Under the pieces are notes generated by a model. That model had not been told where the DNA came from. It saw only the letters and a list, made by a program, of their open reading frames with translations, and ran no database searches. Source: Trichopria drosophilae (Eukaryota > Arthropoda > Insecta > Hymenoptera > Diapriidae). Taken from it: a stretch of 64,000 bases of DNA. The DNA lies in NCBI GenBank assembly GCA_030407085.1, contig CM059582.1, forward strand, positions 155,148,501-155,212,500, in the 5' to 3' direction. Positions 10,121-20,145 of the stretch are shown one piece after another; within the stretch, counting starts at the first letter, position 1; the number at the start of each line of letters is the position of its first letter. A program made the translations under genes and the position numbers.

Positions 10121-10482
10121 TAGTTCAAATCTTCGGGCGCAAATTATTGGTTTAATGTCCGTCGTATTAAAAAATATCGTACTTATCATGTGCGAAAAAA
10201 TGATCTCCATCAAATGTGATTTTCGCCCTCGCTTCGTTCGTGAGACAAACTTCGCACTCGTTGAAGATCGCTAATTACGACCTTGTTACATAATATGCTA
10301 TTGTAGTACAGCATTCGTAAAATACTTATTTTGCGCCTACATTCGCTGAAGCGTAAAATAAATCTTCAAAATATAACGTTTGAATCTCAGACGTAAAATG
10401 TTCGCCCCTCATGAATCTCATTAACCTCGGGTCGGCTCTCTCGTGCTTTGTAATAGAGGCGTAAAATCCCATTTTACGCCCT
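10121..10482. repeat. GCGTAAAAT-motif repeat, copy 1
   Basis: This block contains scattered GCGTAAAAT/ATTTTACGC words: near 10326 and 10352 (an inverted pair), ACGTAAAAT near 10394, and a perfect hairpin GGCGTAAAAT-CCC-ATTTTACGCC at 10458-10480. The left edge reads CTTCGGGCGCAAATTA. The same terminal hairpin motif bounds the element at 63753-63948. The TCGCCCTCGCTTCGTTCG portion (about 10223-10240) is GC-richer than the flanks. Boundaries are approximate. Non-coding. Confidence 0.55.
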
Positions 10483-10592
10483 TGATACAAAAACGACTAA
10501 TATGGCTCATGAATCACATGTTACAGCGCTGAATGTTGCGTCCAAATTATGAACTTTTAGGACAATAACGGTTAACAGAAGAATCATTCATA

Positions 10593-11148
10593 CACAGAAA
10601 AAAAAACAAGTCTTAAAATTGTTACATCTCAAATTAAGCACTGTAAAAGGCTTAACCCCTTCGCTGCGGCTCATGACAAAGATATTTTTCCAGAAATATA
10701 AACTAATCTAACGAAGTAAACAATGTATAGAAATTACAACCAAAAATATTTCCAGATGGCCTTAGTTATACTCAACAAGATGGTGTTGTCTGTTTTCGAA
10801 ATTATGGTTTAGAATAGAAGATTAAAAATATTTAGAACTACAGTTTTTACGATTTTTTCAAACTCTTTGCCATCCGCAGCGAATGGGTTAATTTGAGTCT
10901 AAAATTGAGCTAATTTTCTTAAATTAAGTCAATATTTGCGCTTAAAGTCTTACTTTCAGACAGCAAGGTTTAATTTTAGTCGATATTTATGCTTAAAGAA
11001 CAATTTTTCCAGCTTGTCACACCCAAGTTAGAGAATTCTTATTTCGAACCTGAATATTGACTAAAAGTAAGTTTCCGAAACTAAAACAGGGTTTTGAGCG
11101 CAAATATTGACTTAATTTAAGAAAATTAGCACCATTTTTTTTACTGTG
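10593..11148. mobile_element. TA-flanked MITE, split by a nested insertion
   Basis: The outer boundaries are TA|CACAGAAAAAAAAACAAGTC (10593) and TTTTTTTTACTGTG|TA (11148), with TA duplicated on both sides as in Tc1/mariner-type insertions. Without its 236-bp insert (see 10652-10891) it is about 320 bp. It is clearly related to the MITE at 11546-11921: both share TCTTAAAATTGTTA, TTTTCTTAAATT(A/C)AGTCA and a TTATTTCGAACC block. The body is itself palindromic, with AATATTTGCGCTTAAA-like and TTGAGCGCAAATATTGACTT blocks facing each other. No coding capacity. Confidence 0.85.
10652..10891. mobile_element. piggyBac-like non-autonomous element nested in a MITE
   Basis: TTAA (10652-10655) is followed by CCCCTTCGCTGCGGCTCATG. 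The right end reads CCGCAGCGAATGGG followed by TTAA (10888-10891). The imperfect inverted ends pair over about 24 bp, including TTCGCTGCGG. TTAA plus CCC ends are the hallmark of piggyBac-type elements. Direct proof of insertion comes from the sister MITE, where the uninterrupted site reads GGCTTAATTTAAGCC. Here the same GGC|TTAA|TTTGAG is split with TTAA duplicated. The 232-bp body encodes nothing. Confidence 0.88.
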
Positions 11149-11545
11149 TAAGGAGAAATGGAGTTGCAACCCCGTCTATCAAGGGGACACGTGTGTGGAT
11201 GAACAAATTATTTCAAAACCATTGTTTAGTCAATCTGGTTGGTACAACAAACAGATCGTGAGTGATACTGTATTTAATGAAGATATCAAAAACTTAATAC
11301 TACAACGTATGTACAAATAATTTTTTATTTGTACCTTGCAAAGAAATACGATTTATGAGAAAACTGATGACAAAAATCATACTCCAAGATTTTGACTATA
11401 TCATTCAGTGAAAATTTCCAAGTCGATAATTGTCAAGGAGCGTCGCAATTGTTCAATCAGATTCTCATGTGCTCTTTTGTTAAAAAAAAACTTGTTTGGT
11501 TTTTTCATTTTATATTGATTTTCATATTTTTTGGACCATTTATTA
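11149..11545. other. Spacer between the two related MITEs
   Basis: Just under 400 bp of AT-rich sequence with no gene and no repeat ends that I can see. Confidence 0.55.
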
Positions 11546-11921
11546 CACCGAAAAAAAAGTCTTAAAATTGTTATATCTTCAATTCAGCATCAGGTGAGGC
11601 TTAATTTAAGCCCGAAATTGCGTTAATTTTCTTAAATTCAGTCAGTGTTTTGGCTTAACGTCTTATTTGCAGTGAGCAAAACTGACTTTTAGACGATATT
11701 TTGGCTTAAAATAAGATTTATCGAGCTTATGGCATCTAAGTTGAACGAATTTTATTTCGAACCAAAATATCGGCTGAAAGTCAGTTTTGTTGTCTGAAAG
11801 TAAATATTGACTGAATTTAAGAAAATTAACGCAATTTTGGGCTAGAATTAAGCCTCACCTAATGATGAATTTCAGATGTTTTAAGACTATTAAGATAATT
11901 TAAGACTTATTTTTTTTTGTG
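11546..11921. mobile_element. TA-flanked MITE, intact copy
   Basis: TA|CACCGAAAAAAAAGTCTTAA at the left and TTAAGACTTATTTTTTTTTGTG|TA-like sequence at the right give imperfect terminal inverted repeats with a TA target. The element is palindromic along most of its 376 bp: AGGTGAGGCTTAATTTAAGC on the left mirrors GCTAGAATTAAGCCTCACCT on the right, and CAAAACTGACTTTTAGACGA mirrors GGCTGAAAGTCAGTTTTG. It provides the empty-site reference for the insertion at 10652-10891. Non-coding. Confidence 0.85.
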
Positions 11922-11999
11922 TAGGAGAAGCATTAAAGCTCCTTTAAGATCTCTTTGCGATGACGCGCAGCAAAAAGCTGATATCACTTCCTGCTGTTA

Positions 12000-12138
12000 G
12001 TTGGGTTACCCGCACGCACGTGCATCGCTATGTAGCCGTGTTGGTATTACGTAATTCTCTTTCACGACATTCGCCCCATACACGCTGGACCACAATATAT
12101 CGATCGCGGCGCGCCGGTTTCCGAGACTTGAAGTAAGT
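12000..12138 (+). other. CpG-rich patch ending in a splice-donor-like site
   Basis: A patch with several CpG words (ATCGATCGCGGCGCGCCGG near 12100) ends at GACTTGAA followed by GTAAGT (12133-12138), a consensus metazoan 5' splice site. It could be a 5' untranslated exon on the plus strand. No TATA box or initiator is obvious, and no matching acceptor can be proven, although TATATCAG (about 12625-12632) lies 490 bp downstream behind a long pyrimidine tract. Equally, it may be a GC-rich regulatory block. Confidence 0.25.
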
Positions 12139-12293
12139 TACCGCTTCTCGTCCTCGTGACATCCTACCATCCGGTTCTTCCTCCTCAAAATACCCATCCT
12201 CCATGTCTCTCCGATGCCTGTCTCATTCACTTTCTTATCCTAGTACTTTTTTCTAGTCGCATTGCTACCCAGACAGACCCCCATAGGATCAGC

Positions 12294-12307
12294 AGCCCCT
12301 AGGGGCT
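12294..12307. repeat. 14-bp perfect palindrome
   Basis: AGCCCCTAGGGGCT is a perfect inverted repeat with no spacer, followed by TGCAGGTGCATGTGCACC, which is rich in overlapping TGCA/GTGCAC half-sites. Function unknown. Confidence 0.5.
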
Positions 12308-12559
12308 TGCAGGTGCATGTGCACCATGGTCAAATATTAAACCGATTGCACTTGGCGTGGTTGCTTCAAACTCGGATGATTGAAGCTAAGAAGAGAAGGT
12401 GCGAGTGAAAAAGAGAGGAAAATCGCAAAATCTCTGACGGGTCTATTAATTCTTCTTCGGGAGGCGACGCGAGTACTTGGGGTCTCGACGAACCCCAGAG
12501 AAGCAATGCTGCCTTGCCGGTGGGAGTATTGATCCAGAATGTCGGCACGACCGCTTGCC

Positions 12560-12800
12560 TAGAATGCTTTCCTTTACTCCCCTAACTCTGTCCCTCTCTA
12601 ACTTTCTTTCTCTTTCACTCTCTTTATATCAGGCGCACAAGCCCTCTCTTTTTACCGCCCAACCTCTTCACTTCTGCTTTTTCATTTTTTTTTCTTTCGT
12701 TTTCCACCCACTTTTCCATCCACCTTCCCACGGTTTAATTCGCTTTTCTTCTTTCTTGCATTTCCGTCTGCTCTTTTTTCCCCAACTTCTTCCCACTCGT
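12560..12800 (+). repeat. Long pyrimidine-rich tract
   Basis: The plus strand is dominated by C and T, with runs of CTCT, TTTC and CCTTCC, interrupted by TATATCAGGCGCAC. Such tracts can act as splice-acceptor pyrimidine tracts or GAGA-factor sites (GAGAG on the minus strand), or may simply be a degenerate microsatellite. The 110-codon frame across it is low complexity (Ser/Leu/Phe) and unlikely to be a gene. Confidence 0.55.
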
Positions 12801-13349
12801 TTGCGTTGAATACTCAAACTTGGCCAGTTCTCGGCATCTCACTTATCCCGGATCTTTAATTCCTTTATGGGTCCCCACCGAGTACCTCTATCTTCTTTTA
12901 AACTCTCGATGGATCGATCGAATGATCAATCCTAGCTTTTTCGCTTATCGTTTCTAGAGATACCTCGATTATTCTCACTTGATGTATCTTGAAAAATTCC
13001 GCATGATGAAGAATGCGATTCTTGAGGCGACTGTCGCTGTAGACTGCAATTCTCGGTGCAGGGACATGGAATTGTGGTTTCCATAAGGCAAAAAACTAAC
13101 GTCGCCTCGTTGGGAAGCTGACTATCCAATGACTGGGATGCAACGAGTCGATTTCCCCGAGTTATTTTCCTTCCAACTTTTAATTTCAGCGCACGATGAT
13201 CTTTCGCTGCAGGCTGAACGAATCTTGCGACGAGCTTAGTACCTTCCTGCGGTATGATTAATCTCCCTAAACAGACTGGTTTCAAGGAAATAGGATTGAA
13301 GACAATAATGTAATGGATTGTCTTGGGACCTCTTATAAATATATTGCAC
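12801..13349. other. Mixed-composition stretch, no supported gene
   Basis: GC content is moderate. The minus-strand frame of 117 codons (12932-13285) has no recognisable domain. The stretch may belong to the same GC-richer island as 12000-12800. No TATA box or tRNA is seen. Confidence 0.4.
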
Positions 13350-14463
13350 TTAACCCTTTAACGTCCAAATGAGCAGAACTTAAAGAAGGATTTTAACGTT
13401 GTATTATTTGTAACTTAAAAATATCCGTATTCAATAATTATTGAGATAGCTTTTCCGAATGGTATGGTTTCAATTTTAAAAAAATGTTTGGTAATTAATT
13501 TTTTTAATCAAATTTTTAATAAGGTTAGGAGGTTTCTCGTAATGTTTTAACAAATAAAACGCGTCTTTCCGAATGTTTGGCATAAAAAATATAATTTTAC
13601 ATATTTTGATTTTGTATATTTTTGTGTTTAATTCAGGACACTATTTGGTAGATTATATTCCTCTCCATTTTGTCCACACCTTTAATTTGAATATTTTATG
13701 TTAAACATTGACGTTATCAACCGAGCGGTTTTAGCATTTCCGTAACCCTTTCAGTCAGACATTTCTCTTTTCACTGAATTTGGTTGAAACTCGTTACTGG
13801 GGGTTTTCGGAGTCGCTGAATACGAATCTGAAGTCAGATTTCAGAAATTCAGAATGGCAGATCCAATATGGCGAACAAAAATTGAAAATCGACTGAATTC
13901 GCTGGAAAAGGGTTTCTCGGGGGGTTTCGAGGTCGCTGAATACGAATCTGATGTCAGATTTCAGATTTTAAAAATGGCGCACCCGATATGGCGGACAAAG
14001 AATTGAAAGTCTACTGTAATCGCTTGAAAAATGTTACTCGAGTGTTTTCGAAATCTCAAAATCTATTTTCATTTTCGTATTCAGTGACCTCGTAAACACT
14101 CTAGTAACTTTTTTTTAGGGTATTCAGTCGATTTTCAATATTTGGACGCCACATTGAATCCGCTATTTTGAATTTTTGATAACCGACGTCAGATTCGTAT
14201 TCAGCGACTTCAAAAACATATAAATAATAAGTTTCCCGTATATGTTTGTACGGAATTATTTGTCACAAACGATTTAAAAAAGAAAAATGGTCCTTTTTTG
14301 GTATATATTTGTTTACAATTAATTAAACTATAATATTTTAATATGTGTGATATCTTACATTTAATCAATAAATGCCTTAGCTATGTAGAAAATCAATCAC
14401 AAAGTAAAAAAACATAAGAAACTGATTTTTAAATGTAAAAAAAAAATTGACGCAAAGGGTTAA
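13350..14463. mobile_element. TTAA/CCC foldback element, 1.1 kb (piggyBac-like)
   Basis: The left end is TTAACCCTTTAACGTC and the right end GACGCAAAGGGTTAA, giving TTAA on both sides and inverted CCCTTT-type ends. The interior repeats a unit of about 120 bp: TCGCTGAATACGAATCTGA, then a CAGATTTCAG-type word, then ATGGC(A/G) words, at about 13810 and 13930. Inverted remnants follow toward 14210 (CGTATTCAGCGACTTC). The same building blocks recur at 21317-22389, 23680-24043 and 46771-47364. No transposase frame. Confidence 0.82.
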
Positions 14464-14846
14464 GAGTGTTCTAAAGAGCTCCACCGATACGATAGGAATT
14501 TTCACTAAAAACCGTAAATAAAAAAGGACTTAAACGATTTTTCAACATTCGGGCTCTATAAGGATAATTCAAATTACTATAGACGGTTTCACAGAAAATA
14601 CCAAAGAAATTAATTCAGAATTGACCGACAATTTTCGGAAATAAATAAAAATCACTTATTTCCGAAAATTGTCAGTCAATTCTGAATCAATTTCTTTGGT
14701 ATTTTCTAGGAAATCGTCTATAGTAATTAGAATTGCCTTTACAGAGTAATTGCCCGAATTTTGAAAATTTTATTCGGTCATCTTTCATTTACGTTTTTTA
14801 ATGTAACATTCTACCTTACCGGCGGACCTCTTTGGAATTCCCTTAA
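14460..14846. mobile_element. TTAA-flanked palindromic element, 387 bp
   Basis: It begins TTAAGAGTGTTCTAAAGAGC and ends with the complement of TTAAGGGAATTCCAAAGAGG (TTAA at 14843-14846). The arms stay alignable to the centre. The inner 85 bp or so of each arm, including AGAAAATACCAAAGAAATT and CAATTTTCGGAAATAA, are almost identical, so a single strand could fold into a hairpin of more than 180 bp per arm. Its left TTAA is the right TTAA of the preceding element. Non-coding. Confidence 0.82.
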
Positions 14847-17800
14847 CGCCATTTTACTTTTGTATTCACTGCATAATTTCCGGTACTTTTCAGTTACAAA
14901 AGTTATAAACATATCTACTCGTAGAGTACATACCTCTTAAACTGGTCCCACAGAGCCAGTCCCAAGATATCTCCAAAAAGACCTCCTGAAGTGGTCTCAA
15001 TTACGATAATATATCAAAGGAGCTCTTCAATATGTCTTACTTAAGAGTTCTTAAAATAGTAAACTCCAATAGGTCGTATGTTTGTGGTCCTAAATCTATC
15101 TGGTTTTGGACCATCTCTCTTGGTAAATAGATCCCCCGAGTTAACATCTGTGTTCTTGCGAGATTCACTAGGTGGCTATTGAATCTAAAAATGAAATCGC
15201 CCGATAATTACTTCAAATGCAGACCGATGGATTATAAGCTACAATGACAAAATAAGTGCTTTTAAGATATTTAGCAAGTGTTATCACAATTTTGTATTAC
15301 TATTGAATGTAATCTTTGTCTAATATATAACTTACACAAACGGTAAACAGGAACTCCGGTAAGAATAATCTAAATTAATAATTAAAGTACAATATTATAA
15401 TCTATAATACTACTATAGTTGATTTTCATTTATATTATTTATGTGATATGTCAAAGCTCTCGAGTAAGAGCTCTTAAAATCGACGCATAAGTTATCTTAA
15501 ACATCACTTTAAGTGCTCTTTCTGATAAGTATTTAAGACATCTTACAATTTTTAAGATTTCTTAAACAGCTCTATAAGATCTCTTTTTGCTGTTTGGGTA
15601 CTATTCTACGAAAAATACAAGGAAGTTGAATAATTTACATTTAATTAGAAATTTAGCTAAAGATTCCTATCGAAAATATGCTTGAACTTTTTAGCCTTAA
15701 AATCCTTTTCATTCATTTTCATTTATTGCGTCTAAATTTCAATTAACCGTACAATTATTAGTATACCCGTTTAAACTAAAGCGTACAGTCTATATACTCT
15801 TTCCAGTTGACCTATTACTTAGTTCGCTAATATTATTTTACGTTGATTTTAGGTCAAACGTAATTTCTGAATTAATTTATCTTTTGTTGACGACGAAATT
15901 CGAGAAAGTGACTGAATTGTATGAATTGACGATTTAACGTAAGTGGTAGATCATTCAAAGATATTCGTATCTAGTTTATATGAAAGAAGCTGTTATTTAT
16001 TATCAATGGGCATTTCGATAAATTATATATAATCCAATAATCCACATAAAATAGCCAGATTTACGTAGGACGTAAATTATAATGTATGGTTAGTGATCGA
16101 AGTTCTAGAACATGGATCTCGGGAGACAAATAAGTAGAATTTCGCTCTCAAATTGCAATAGTTCTGATTATTATTACTTTGCGTAGAAGTACTCCTGAAA
16201 TAACTGGGAATTATGATAAACGACTTTCAAGCGTGTAGAATAATTCTCATCTCACGAGAGAAAATTAATCGGTTCACAATTTAAATCAGAAAATCAGAAA
16301 GAGAGATAATTACTAACGGTAAAATATTAATTATAATTATACGAAGACCACCTAAAATGAGAAAACCTCATTTACCTATAAATATCACTAATTTCGTCGT
16401 AATTTTTAAATTATTCATTGCGATATATTCGAACATATAAATTTATATCCGACTGTAACTCAATATTTGACTACTATTAAATTAGTTACATTTCCTAACC
16501 AGAGTAACAACTTAAACCTACCATATGCATTCAATAAACCATTAATTGGAAATAGTAACTGAAATAAACGCTGCTATTTTCGGCTTTCGTTGATTTTAGT
16601 CTTCTAATTAGTCAAGAATTCAGCTATTCGGATTGATTCACTTTCAATAACTGATGTAGTTGCTCTTGCTGCCACTAGGTAATGTAGTGATTCATAATCC
16701 AACATTTCACGCCTGTTAGAGAAGTTATTTTACAAAGCTTATATTCCCATATTCTAATACTGACTAGTACATATTTTTTTCATTTTTATGCTTTTTCTTT
16801 CTGTTTTTTGGTTTGTTTTAGTTTCTTCTGTTTTACATACAAGTTCAACAATGGAATAATCATTGTTTGTTCCATTCCCACAGGTTAACGGTTTTGTGAA
16901 TTGGTATAAAATTGTGTAATTTTTTAAGATTCGACCGGCGGTACGAATAAGAACTAAATATACTGAAAGATCGATTTTCAAATGAGTTTCAAAGGTTATT
17001 TACATTTATTTAATTAATATGATTGATTATCAAAATCATTTTACATCTGTCAGTAAGTGAAAATGTGTTTTCTGACGAATCTTAAATGGTAATTCAATGT
17101 TCCATTATTTGTAGTCTTTCTTTTCAGAATTTTCTGCTCGAAAAGTATATCCAAAAGCAAATATGTAAAACAACATTTTTTGAAACGTTTAACTAGTTAG
17201 TTGCCGAGTACGACAAAACACATCTCGAAATTATGTTCTAATCGTAAAGTTGCAACATTTTTACAAAGGTTAAAGTATACTCATTAAAATTAAATAACGA
17301 AAATATGGAAACTTGTACAACAATTTTATTTTTACTTTAGTTTCCAAAAATAGTTGCACACAAAGATAAGCTATTCGTTGTATCTTCCTAACTTTAATCC
17401 GTTGAAATATTACATATTGCGCAACTGATTTATTTTTTATTGTACGCATCCGATTTGCTAATCCGAGGAACTGTAAGCTTAGTTTTCTACGTCACTGTTC
17501 TGCCATTCTTTTTGTTGCGATTAATATTTTTTACTTTATTCTTGGTATTATGTTTTCTCGCTCGCCTTCTCTTTGACTGCATTGTTTCTTTTCAATAAAG
17601 CGAGATAACGAACACACGGAAAAGTGCAGGTAGGTAGCACTTCTCGAGTAGTTATTAATAAAATAATAGACTGTACTATTGCTGTAACAGCACAGGATTA
17701 CAAGTAGCAGGAACTTCGCGATATGTGGTATAAATGACACACAGACATACAGGCAATAGAACATTTAGTCCTGGATGTCGGAGTGTATTATCTCTGGAGG

Positions 17801-17900
17801 GAAAACGTTTAGTATATCTTCCAACTTCATTTTTAAAACATGATATTCAGTGCAAACTGTTACAGTATGGTCGGGCCTTAAAATCATAGGACCAATTTTT
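14847..17900. other. AT-rich stretch, no supported gene
   Basis: Three kilobases without a supported gene. Between about 14920 and 15600 there are repeated AAGAG(T/C)TCTTAAAAT words (near 15045 and 15466) and AGATCTCTTTTTGCTGTTT, suggesting a decayed transposon, but I could not define its ends. A bipartite dispersed motif at 16668-16723 is listed separately. The minus-strand frames near 16754 and 17531 are chance frames in AT-rich DNA. Confidence 0.55.
16668..16723 (+). repeat. Bipartite dispersed motif, copy 1
   Basis: GCTGCCACTAGGT is followed 43 bases later by TGTTAGAGAA. The same two-part arrangement, with nearly the same spacing, occurs at 20481-20536 and 59651-59707. The first part resembles the CTCF core CCGCYAGGKGG. 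Function is not known. Confidence 0.45.
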
Positions 17901-18160
17901 GAAACACATATATTTTTTTTTTTTTTTTTATATTATTTTACGTCGACTTTTGTGAACCCAAATGGGACTAAATCGCGACGGGACCTACCGTTTATGAAGG
18001 TGGAATCCGAACCACCCGAGCTTTGGCGTTATTAGACACTTATAAACAAATATAGAGGTGTCCCGATGACAGATTGCAGAGGCCGGGATCGAACCAGGGT
18101 TTTCTGATTACGAAGCCGATACTCTACCAACTGAGCCACCGCCGCTCGAAACACATATAT
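17901..18160 (-). mobile_element. tRNA-derived SINE with 13-bp target duplication
   Basis: A perfect 13-bp direct repeat GAAACACATATAT flanks the insertion (17901-17913 and 18148-18160). Inside, read on the minus strand, the 5' end is tRNA-like. It has an A box TGGCTCAGTTGG (18128-18139), an anticodon-arm-like TCGGCTTCGTAATCAGA and a B box GGTTCGATCCC (18085-18095). This is followed by a unique body with a second GGTTCGGATTCC word, and a 3' poly-A that appears as T16 at 17914-17929. The head most resembles a tRNA with CGT in the anticodon position (Thr), but its acceptor and anticodon stems do not pair well, as expected of a SINE. It carries internal RNA polymerase III promoter elements and would need LINE reverse transcriptase from elsewhere to move. 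Confidence 0.9.
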
Positions 18161-19004
18161 GTTTATTTAATTTTTTGATGTTTCAACTTTTCGATAGGAC
18201 AATTAAGCATTCCTTTCATGAAATGTTTGTTAAATATGAATAAACATGAGTTTAAATATATAAATTAGTTTTCTATAAAAAAAACGTGTTCGGTTGTAAC
18301 TGATTCAATCATAGTCTTTTAAGAAAAGTTCCGTAATTACAGTATTTTAATTGTCATTTTTTAAAATAGGAGTAATCGATAAAAACGTAGATAAAAATTA
18401 TATGGTTTCAAGTTCGACTTGGGATAAGAGTCGCAAGAAATATGACCAAAAATCCGAATTTTTGCTTTTTATTGAGTTTTCCATATTTTGTTTTTATTTG
18501 ATGATGTTGACATAGCACTCCGACGTTTTGGATTTAATATATTGAGTTAAACTGGAGTATACTGTTCTTTTTTCGATCAATTTTGTTACAAAATATTATT
18601 AACTTTTTTTAAGTGACATTATGACGTAGTCATAACGAATTTCCACCATATTTCATGAATGCCTATAAACATAACCGTTAGTGCATGACTTTGAAATAAC
18701 AAAATAACAGTCGTAAAGTCCGAAAATTGTTGTCAATTGTTCTGTTTCTCTAATAATAAATTTGCGAACTACGAAGAATCTAGTTGCAAGACAAAGGAAA
18801 CAAATAAATGACTTTTTCCGAACAACGGAATGTTACATTCATCGTAACGTATATTACGTTAATTTTTTTCCCGTATAACACCCATAACTCTGTATCTTTA
18901 TACAAAGAAAGAGATGGAAATATGAAAAATGGGAAATTATAACATAACAAATACTTAACGTAAATTTAGGTATTAAATTAAGTCCTAAATCAATTGCTTT
19001 ACCT
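18161..19004. other. AT-rich non-coding stretch
   Basis: No gene or clear repeat. Minus-strand frame 18854-19045 is a chance frame that runs into the module array to the right. Confidence 0.55.
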
Positions 19005-19154
19005 TCGGATGTTTCACTTTTCCGAATATTTACAATTTCGAACATTTTATGTCGGGACTTTTACATTTTGGATATTTTACGTTCTCAATTGTTCATATTC
19101 GGGATACATTAATTTCGGGCCAATTATTTTTCGAGAATTTTGTTCTTCCCGTCC
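19005..19154. repeat. Array of short TTTCGGA-type modules
   Basis: Words such as CTTCGGATGTTTCAC, TTTTCCGAATATTTAC, AATTTCGAACATTTTA, TGTCGGGACTTTTAC, ATTCGGGATACATT and AATTTCGGGCC follow one another about every 16-19 bases. The stretch ends GAGAATTTTGTTCTTCCCG, close to the GGAACTTTGTTCCCC end of the element at 9393-9587. It looks like one arm of a modular foldback whose partner arm is missing. Confidence 0.5.
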
Positions 19155-19889
19155 TGGTTTGGTAACCTAATCAACAAATATAAGTGATAGTTTAAACAAC
19201 GTGAAATACATGTTCCATGTACGGTATTGTCTCTTGCATCATATATGACATAAATAAAAATGTGTTTTAAACGATTTTGCTACATGATTGATTATTTATC
19301 TTTGTTTGACACTTTTTGCGCTTGATCGTCTGTGAAAGTCATAAAAAATCATTAGTACACTGTCTCCAAGTCTCCAAGAATCGTAGAAAACAGAAATAAT
19401 ACCAGGTTTTTGAAAAAATACACTCGTTCTATTTGCATTTCGTAGCATGATAATTTTGCAAAATTTATTTCTTCCATTAAAAAAATTCAACTTCTTATAA
19501 TTAAATTTAATGAAACATCTGTTTAATGAATATTGAATCTATTTTATATTTTGTTATGTCTAATCAAGTCAGATTTTATTTAAACTGATTGGGTCCCACA
19601 TGTAGGTCATCAAAGTGATTGATCAAGGAAAATCCATTGAAAATTACGAAAGAATAGAAAGTAGAATTTCCCTCGTTTGTTTGGTCCTGTTGCCACCAAA
19701 TTTCCCAGTTTGCTATTTCTGTTCCACTTGCGGGTCGTGTGTGTTTTAGAGCTTTTATTTATACTTTTTTTTAAACAGTAATAATTACTTAAATTGTCAC
19801 ATTACTTTAAAAATGATGCATCATAACAACGCATAATACGTTTCATAGTTTTTTTTAATCTTTAGTTGACAATTGGCGTTAAAAGTATT
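19155..19889. other. AT-rich non-coding stretch
   Basis: No supported features. The 64-codon minus frame (19296-19490) has no recognisable content. Confidence 0.55.
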
Positions 19890-20145
19890 TTTGAGAGCGT
19901 TGAATTAAAATCTGACGTTAACATTCAAAATGTCTAAATGGCAGATATTGTTTTTTTTTCATTTACACGGATTTCTCTGAAACGTGTAATGGCTGTGGCA
20001 CTCATGATCGGCGAATTAAAACCTGTCATAAAAATTTGAAACGTTAAAGTGGAGGATAAAAAAATGGTAGACATCATTTATTTGAGTGGATTTTTCTGAA
20101 ACTTGTCATTCTTTGACGTAAAATCTGTCATCAAAATTTACATTT
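19890..20145 (+). repeat. Degenerate tandem repeat, about 2.3 units
   Basis: A unit of roughly 115 bp is repeated: GAATTAAAAYCTGNC, then an AAATGG-containing block, then ATTTACACGGATTTCTCTGAAAC or its variant GAGTGGATTTTTCTGAAAC. It begins again as GACGTAAAATCTGTCATC. The layout (trinucleotide-poor AT DNA with ATGGCAGA words) matches the interior of the TTAA foldback elements, so this may be an eroded one. Confidence 0.5.

Noticed and set aside
12477..12809. 110-codon plus-strand frame rich in Ser, Leu and Phe
   Set aside because: Direct consequence of the pyrimidine tract; no sign of a real protein.
12932..13285. 117-codon minus-strand frame
   Set aside because: No recognisable motif or supporting splice signals.
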